Shown here piece by piece: positions 45,001 to 54,000 of a stretch of DNA of 64,000 bases. Position 1 is the first letter of the stretch; each line of letters starts with the position of its first letter. A program made the translations under genes and the position numbers. Below the pieces are notes generated by a model. It saw nothing but the letters and a program-made list of their open reading frames with translations. It did no database searches and was not told the origin of the DNA. Origin of the DNA: Sarcocystis neurona (lineage: Eukaryota; Apicomplexa; Conoidasida; Eucoccidiorida; Sarcocystidae); NCBI GenBank assembly GCA_000727475.1, contig KL647325.1, positions 62,001 to 126,000 of the forward strand. Reading direction: 5' to 3'.

Positions 45001-48000
45001 CATCCACATGAGGAAGGTTAACGCACGCGTGGTTGCTTCCCACGCATGCTTCATGCTATCGTTGTGTGCTCTTCAATACACACCTGCGGGCCAACGCATA
45101 CGTATAGTGCATATGTATATACATATGTACATATATATATATATGTGTTACAGATACATCCGTTCTCGTTTACGTTGTTGGGTGCATACACACGTGAGCG
45201 TGCACATGCGGGTTGTACGTGCGCAGGCTGCAGGACTGGCGTCCTCTTCTTCGCTCGTGGTGGGCGTGGTGGTGGCGATGGCTGCTGCTCTTTCCATTCC
45301 GCTGTCTCGACGAGAGGTGGCTGCCATTTCGACAGAAGCAGAAAGATACGTGAAGACCGCCGGTGAGAACAAAGAAACCGCAGGAGCAGAAGCGTGGAAG
45401 CTTACTTCAGCACAGAGCCGGCGTTTGTAGCAGACGGAGTCTCCAGACCGCCTTGACGTCTCCGCGACGCTCTCCTGGTGTACAGACACCCCGTTGAGCT
45501 TCTGATCTGCAGCGTGCCTACACCTACCGTGTGTTTAAGTCGGGTCAAACAAACACCAATGCTACTTGCGTAGTGCGGTGTACAGACACCTGGTCGGCTC
45601 GGTGTGATCTGTCGCCTACCCTCGGTGTCTCGCTTCAATGCTGCAATGCATGCACAAGCTGTTCTGCGCTGCTGTGCTGCTTGGCATCCGTACCCCCACC
45701 CTACCTCTGTGCACCAGCACTGCGGATGACAGATTCTTCCGGCCGTTGTTGAGAACGGGGTGGCCTGTAGTCAGCAGACAGTTGCTTTCCCTCGTTATTC
45801 AGGTGTACGGACACGCCGTGCTGCTAGCACAGTTCGCGGTTGGACACGAGTACACTCGTCTTGTTAATGCTCCGCACTCTGTTCACACGTCACCCTTTAC
45901 ATCTTCTGGTGTACGTACACTCGAGGCAACGACGTTGTAGAGTGTCTGAACACTTCACACCAGTGTCTATTCCGTATAGTGTACACGTGTGACGGCCTTC
46001 TGTCGTCTGCTGTGCTCCGTAGATGTATACACACGAAATGCTGTACTGCTTCGCTGTGCCCGTACACCCCGCCCTCCCCGACCTCTTTTACCACGTGGTC
46101 CCGAACAGCGAGCAATCGCCACCTTTTGCTGACGACAATGCGACCTCTCAACTCCCCGTACGTATATGTGTATATATATACACATATATAGATATAGACA
46201 TTGGTACACACAGGGTAGTACATACGGTTTTAAATGTGGAGTTGGTATTCTTTTGCTTTCCTCACTCAGTTGCCGCACGGCTGCACTCCGATCCGCTGTT
46301 GAGAGAAGACACATGCACAAAAAATACGCGACCTCCTCGTCTGCGTGTCTAGCCGTATAGCCGTCCACATGTATCTACGTGCGTGTCTGTGTCTTTGTTT
46401 AGGGATACAGTGCCCGTTTGTGCCTCACTCTCTTCGAACACCACTCTATGAATTTTTATGCAAGCCTTCTGATACATCGCATACCACAACAGTACGCGTC
46501 GCCGCGGGTCGCTCCTTGCACGAGAACCGCCGGCAGACTATCCCTCCTCCGCTGATGCAGCTTTAGCATCTGTACAGGAGATACTCGCGTTTCCCACGTC
46601 TGTTCTTCTTCCCCCCTTCTCACGCCAGACACAGTCTCTCGGTCTACTGACAGTACCGGTTCCTAGGCGTGCGACCGAGACTGGCATATTCAACAATACC
46701 CATGCAGATCGTAGAGGCGTATCTGACTTCCCTGCGCCAGACATCTGTTCTTCACCTCCCTCCCGATATTGGTGCCCAGGAAACACTGAAGGATATGACA
46801 CGTGTGCGTACACATATCTTCATCCCTTTCCGCGACGCCACTCTGCGCAGTTTCTCTCGTTTTCTTGACCGCACTGAACCGCGAGGGATTGATAGCAGTT
46901 GTCAAACTGGCAAGAACAGAGATACCCTTCATTTGGTTCTTCTGTGTGTACAAGCGAGACGTCCGCGCGTGGCGGCTCCCCAGATTTCTTCCCGCTGCTG
47001 CACCCTAGCCTTGTGCTCCCGTTAAAACCGACGGGTGGTAAGTTCTCGACAGCAACTGCTGCCGCAGGTGACTTGGTGCCCGCGTCATCCGCGCTCCTTC
47101 ACCCGCACCTGTGCTTGAGCGTCTCTAATTATCGGCGACAGGAAGAAGCATTCTGTGCGCGTGCTGCTCGTGGCGTCTGTGAGGACGCAGGCGGGGGAAT
47201 GGACCAGGCCGTCATCGCCCTGTCGCCGCAGGAGGGCGCAGCTTCTGCACCCGGCGCCCTCCGCGTCACCTTTGAGCCGGAGCTCCTGACGCATGCAGTC
47301 GCCTTGCCTGCAGGGCTGTGTTTCGCCGTCTGCCACACGACCGCCGAAAGTCCGAAGGCCGGGCCCCTGGCCCTCACGCGATTCAACAAAAGAGTGCTGG
47401 AGTGCTACCTTGCCGCGCTCGTGCTAACAAAGTGGGGCTTTTGCCTGCCTGCTGTCGCTCCGCACTGTCCCCAAGACGCGTCTTCTGGAGTTCTGCGTAC
47501 ACACACACACACACGCGTCTGCACCGCAGCTTAGCTTCGCTTCGCTCTGTGTCCGCGCGAAAATTTTACAGCGCCGTGCGAAAATTTTACAGCGCCGTGC
47601 GAATCTCTGTCTCCCCGTATTCGGGTGTATTTCTCAGGAGGGGAGGACACGTGTCTGTGGGCGTTTGTATATTGATTCAGGGAGAGTGACGAGTAGTGTG
47701 CGTCTCTGTGCTGCACTTGTGGAGAGCACCCACCTAATAAAAAACAAACACACGTGTCGGTAGATACCTTATCTAGAAGGGACATGCGGCTGTCTTTCTG
47801 CAGCCCTTGAATGGCAGGTGACCACGTTACACAGGAGAGAGAAGGGTATAGGGGTAGGCATCGGACGTACACAGAGCAGCACGCGAACGTCTCTGCAGTG
47901 GTTCAATGACAAGCTTGAGAAAACTCGCCGATGGCAGTGGGCAGCAGCACTGTTTTGCTGTTCTGTCGCTTTGCGAGGACAAGCAGAATCTCCTCGTTTC

Positions 48001-51000
48001 TTAGGAGGAAGCCTGCGCACGTCCGTAATTGTTTACTTATGTACAGGAATAGGTCTATTATGTGCGAATTAGACATGCGTGTCTTAGCTGTGCGAGTCTA
48101 CCGATATACGTGTGTTCGAGTCCCTATACCGATCAACGTCTGTATACCTCTCTGTACGCGTGGAGCCTGGGTGTGAACAGGTGACAGTGTACCTATCCAC
48201 GAGGCTGCGTGCGTAAGTGTACAGTATGTATAAGTGTTCTTGTGCACGCATATCCACATGTACAAGTATATATACAGAGAGAGAGAGAGATCATTTATAT
48301 TTATATATATACGACCCTGTACAAACGCTTGCTGCTATCTGCCTCTTGCTGGTGGAGTCCACGTACGCGTCGCTCTTGTTTGTGCTTCACTATATCGGCG
48401 CATGCTGCCTAGTGAGGTGTTTTTTGCTGCTCTTTCTGCTGCTGTTGTTGCTGCTAGTGGTGTTGCTGCTACTGCTGTTGCTACTATTGCTGCTGCTGCT
48501 ACTGTTGTTGCCGCTACTGCTGTTGCTGCTCCTGCCGTTGCTGCTACTGCTGTTGTTGCTACTGCTGTTGCTGCTGCTGCTGTTGCTGCTGCTGTTGCTG
48601 CTGCTGCTGTTGCTGCTGCTGCTGTCTATGCTTCGACTGATGCTTCACGTGTGTGTGCACGTGTGCAGTTCCGCGTCTTCGTAGACAGGAGTCTGTTTTC
48701 TGGTCTTTCCTTCATCGTGTTGCTGCTCCTGTGTTTCTCTTTGTACGGGTTACATATATATATATACACGCGGTTTCGTTGCTATCCCTGCGTTTCTTTG
48801 TGTGCGGACTATATATGTACATACATATACGGTGACGTCCTCTTCTTTGTGTCTTGTGTGGACGCTGCCGTTGTATTAGTGCTGCCGTTCCCGCGTTTCT
48901 TTCGGCTGAGGCGGTCCTAGCGTGTGTGTACCTCTTCTCTGCGCAGGCGGACAAACTTGCTGCTCAGCTGTCCGAGAAACTGCTGCGCTGCTGTGCAGAA
49001 TGAATAACACCTGCTACGTATAAATTCAGGCCTCGTGTCCTCGCGTATCTGTGTGTCTTTCTTTGTGTACATATATATATATATATGAGGTTGCTACCTC
49101 GCGTTGTTTAGTGATGCTGCTGGTGTTGTCTTTCCGCTGTTGATATTTTCTTCCCGTCAATGAAAAACGAATGTATCAGTGCGTGTGTGTACACTGTATA
49201 TACTCCTGTATACATTTGCTGCTTTGCGTACTGCTGCTGCTACGTCTGCGCAGGATGGCAACCCCTGCTATTTTGACGACCGTCGACCCGGAGTCGCTCC
49301 GTTGCTGGACGCTTCGCAGAACACAGGAGGCGTCTTTGTGTCTCCCCTCTCTCCACGTAATATTTCTTCTCTTTATCTCCGTATCCTCCACCTCATCAAT
49401 TTCCTCTCGCTCTATCTTCCTCTCTGTACATACACGTACGTGTACTCTTTGCAGATTTACGGTTATATATCCAAGAGTAGAAGTTCGTGCGAGGTAGTGT
49501 GTGTTTGTTTGTGAGCGATATTGAAGCGACAGTTTAGGTGTATATACACTCACGGCGTTGAGAGCTCTGGCTGGATTGTGAAGGCGAGAGCTGGGGGGTA
49601 TGTACACCCTGCTGCCGCTGTCTCTCCCCACTCCCTGCTAGTAGCCTTCTCCCTGCTGCGCTTCAATCAGCTGCTGCTGCTCCTCCGTATCCTCTTTCTC
49701 GGTGCCTCGCTGCTGCTGCTGCCGCCTTGTTCTCCCGTGCGCGCCGCCGACATGTCCTTCTGCCTACACGCCTCGTCTCTGGAACGACTGCTGCTGCCTG
49801 GCTGCTCCTGCTGCTGCTGCTACCGCTGCGGCGAGGTTGCTGCTGCGAGTACAGCTCCTACCAGATGCTGCTGTTGCCTTCTTGGTGTGTGGCGTGTGTT
49901 GCTCTGGTGTGTGTCCTGCAGGAGTGCGCCGCTGCGGCAGCAGAGAAGCTACATGCGGCTCCGTACACAAAGGAAGAAATTCAGGCGGTCCTCGGCAGCA
50001 GCCTTCTCCTCCGATGCATGCGGAGAGGATTTCAGCGTAGCTGCCTCGTGGATGCGTGGGAAGCCAACGACCACTTTTTTTTGCGGCAGTAAGTGCCGGT
50101 CTGCGTCCACAGGCAGAGTACCTCCTTGTGTCCATGTACACACCAATCTCTGCAGCACTCCGGACACACACGTGGACGCCTATCTGTACGGACATATACA
50201 TGTATACATTATATATGTATACATATGATCGTTTACATCTACTTTTCTATGTACATCTGGGCACGCGGACATACATATATATATATATATATGTACTGTT
50301 GTGTACGTGTACGTGTGTGTGTACGTCTGGGCACGCGGATATATACATCCATACATATATGGAGAGAGAGAGAGACATACGTACACGTGTATATAGAGTA
50401 CATATCCATGGTGGTTGATGCTGCTTGCATGCCTCTCCTCGGACATTTCCTTGGGAAGATTGATCGCAGCAATGCGTGGAGAGCCTGTGTTCCTCCTGCG
50501 GTGCTGCTGTTGCAGACGAGCACAGCACGTGTACTCAGAGGCAGCGCGGGTCCACGACTTTGTCGGTGCATGCACAGCAGCAAGCCATAAGCCTCGCAGT
50601 GAAACTTTACGGGTAGGCTTCGGAGCTTTCTGTCCACGCTCGCCTGCTGCTGCCTGTTACTACCACGTGTTTTCCTGCGGCTCCTGCTGCTCTTCTCGCC
50701 CTGCTGTTGCTCCTTCCGCCCTGCTGCTGCTCCTCTCGCCCTGCTGCTGCTGCTCTTCGTCTTCCCCTTGTTGCTGGTGCTGCTACGCTTCTCTCGCCTG
50801 ATACTTCTGAAGTTTCTTTTAGCTGATGCTGCTACTGCATCTTTTTCTGCTCTGAACTTGCGCTGCTCAACGCGCTGCTTCTCGGGCTGCTGCTGCACTA
50901 AAGCTCGTGCTGCTGCTGCTGCTGCTATTGCTGGTCGTCTTCTGGTGCTTTCTTGCTGTGCTGCTGCGGAGGCTGCTGATATCCGCATCCCATCTCTCCT

Positions 51001-54000
51001 GCGGCGACGCTCAACACTCCTGGTAATGCTAGGGATTCTTCCGCATCTCTCCTGTAGCCGTGCCTGCTTCTACCAGCGAAGCGCATTACGCGTAAATTTT
51101 GATTATCTCTGCGTTTCAAATATGTTCGATAATTGCGAGTGACTACGCGAGAGATGACCTCACGCCGGGGATGCCTACACACACATTCGGCAATCCAGCA
51201 GGTGCGTGCAACACAACGCTGCGCATGCATGTCAGAATCTCATGACAGGCTTTTGTGGGAAAAAACCTTTGATGCACGCCTGTGCGTGGTCACACTACAT
51301 ACGTGCGTGTCTCTCTGTACGTCTCTTTATTCATCTTTCTCTCCATATATATATATATATATATATGTACGTGCTCATATATGTGTATCACCGCTACGCG
51401 TATATATGTGTTCACATATGTGGGCATATGTATGTCTACATAGACGTATATATATATATATATGTATATGTAGAAATGCGTACACAGATATGAATACGCC
51501 TCTCTGCATATAGGCTTGGCCTTTGTATATATATATATATCCATACATGGGGACACGCATACATGCATGGGTACGTGCATACATGTGTGTTTATGTGTGT
51601 GTCTGTGTATGTGTGTATCCGTTTGTACCGATATGTCTGTATACGTGTATGTGTATGTGGTGGAGGGAAAATATCAGCTGCCGCTTCTGACACTGCTGCT
51701 GCATGGACCCGTCTCTGCTGCTCTCTGCTGCTAGGCGTGTACTTATACGTACGCACATACATATGCACAAACGTACATACACGCGTCCCAGACAGGCAGA
51801 CATGGGCACATTCATACACACACACATACAGGCAGAGAGGCAGCCAAACGAAGGTGCCTTTATACACACACGCATACATACATACGTACATGCGTACATC
51901 TATACGTACAATCGTACATACCTACGTACCTACATACATACGTACGTACACGCGCACATCTATACGTACAATCGTACATACCTACGTACCTACATACATA
52001 CATACATGGATACATACATATTTACGTGCTTATCAGCCTACAGGTGGTCACTGACATCTTCCTTCGCTTTCCCTTTGTTTCTGTGTGTGTATCTCCTTGC
52101 GTGTGTAGGAACTCGGTGCTTTGATGAGGGCCTCGCACCGGTCTTGCAGTGACCTCTTCGACTGCAGCTGTGCAGAAGCAAATTCTCTCGTCTCTCTATC
52201 TGCTTCTCATCCCGGCGTTGTAGGCGCACGTATGACTGGCGCAGGTGAGCACACTGGACGTCTTCTGCAGATCCATGAGAATGTCTATTATAGTCCACAA
52301 CTTCTTTTTTTTCCGGCCCTCTTCCCCTCCCTCTTCCTCTGTATATACACGTATACATACGTCCATACATACACACGTACACATATACGTACATGTGTGT
52401 ACACATATGTCTTCGTGTGTATCTGTGTCCCTTCTTCATCCATGCGTATGTACGTCCGTGAAGATATGTATGTGTGGATGGATATTTCTCTACGTACACT
52501 CACATAAGTATATACCTATGTTTCCATATATATATATATGTGTATATGTCTGCCCACCTCTCTGTGATACTCAACAGACGCTATGCACATGTACATACAC
52601 AGGGGGGCGTAGACACAGATGGAGTGCCGTTGCAGCTAAGCGGTTTGCTCACGTTGCTCGTTTGTCTGTGCTGCCCTTCCAGGTGTTGCAGGTGTCGTGT
52701 TACTAGTGCAACCTGCTAAACTCTGTTAATCTTTTTCTTCCGCTCTCTCTTTGACACATCAGTCTTCACTTTTGTACTTCCCCGTACGTGTATGCAAATG
52801 TGAGAATATCTGTCTACATATATATGTATATATATGTGCATAAGTATGTGTGCGCGTGTAGCAAGTTGACCTGTATATGCAACTGGACATACAACTGTAC
52901 ACGTGCATGTGTGTGTATGTGTGTCTGTGTGTATGGGCACCTGTATAAGTATATGTATACCTGTATATACCTGGCGTACCGCAGTTGGAGCACTGGACGC
53001 ACAGGGTTCACTTTCTGCTTCTTAAGGGGGGATATCGGCGTCTCACAGCACCTCTCGCAACTTCACGTGCTGCTTCTCTCTTCGCAATATATCCGCCTAA
53101 ACGTGAGTGTGTCTCCGCAAACACTATGTATGTATACGTCCGTATATATGTATACATATATACAACCGTACGTTTATCCATATGTATAGATATATATGTG
53201 TTGTGAGTGCAGCTGCTTGGAAACTGGTGTCTTCCGCTGTTTAGGTGCATGCGCACGTCAAGCACAGTTAGCTGTTTCAACCTTTTCTTCCTCTTCTCTG
53301 TGTGGGTCCTTCCCCCTCTTGAAGTGGTGCGCGCGCAGCAACGTGAAAGCGACCGGTGCCGGTCCTGCGCACACTCGTGGATGTTTGCTGGCGTGCGTGC
53401 ACTACCAAAGGTTCCACTGCGCACACCGCAGACAGGGTCCAGTGTACGTACACCGCAGACAGGGTCCAGTGTACGTACACCGCAGACAGGGTCCAGTGTA
53501 CGTACACCGCAGACAGGGTCCAGTGTACGTACACCGCAGACAGGGTCCAGTGTACGTACACCGCAAACAGTGTCCAGTGTACGTACACCGAAGAGAAAGG
53601 GGCCAAGGTATATATGTACGGGCGATCAGGTGCCAGCGTATACACGTAGCAGACGGGTCTAATGTACGCTCCTCGCAAGCCTTGTCTACACACACAGCAA
53701 CCAAATACAGTGTAACAGCAGAAAACAGGCCCCACTGTATATACAGTCAAGTCTGCTGGTTTTCCGCGGTGTGCCTTCATCGAGTCGTCTCACCGTGACA
53801 GTAAATGCACAGCATGCGGACGCCCCTACGCGACAGTAACGCATCCGTGCGTATAGCAGCGGAATGCTGTATGAGGCGCGGCACATACTGATGTACACCG
53901 TTCAGTATCATACGTGCACACATGTTTATACACCTATATACATGTGTATATATATATAAATGCAAATATCCATATGTGTGGTAGACGTATGTGTGTATAC

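Noticed and set aside
31390..45925. The palindromes as transposon ends or telomeric repeats
   Set aside because: I see no paired inverted repeats with a body, no target-site duplication and no TTTAGGG-type telomere repeat anywhere in the window.
53196..53798. Plus and minus frames of 100-200 codons with 9-residue repeats (TPQTGSSVR, RQGPVYVHR, VYVHWTLSA)
   Set aside because: All come from the 27-bp minisatellite, which keeps every frame open, and the DNA lies in an intron of the sugar kinase with matched exon phases on both sides.
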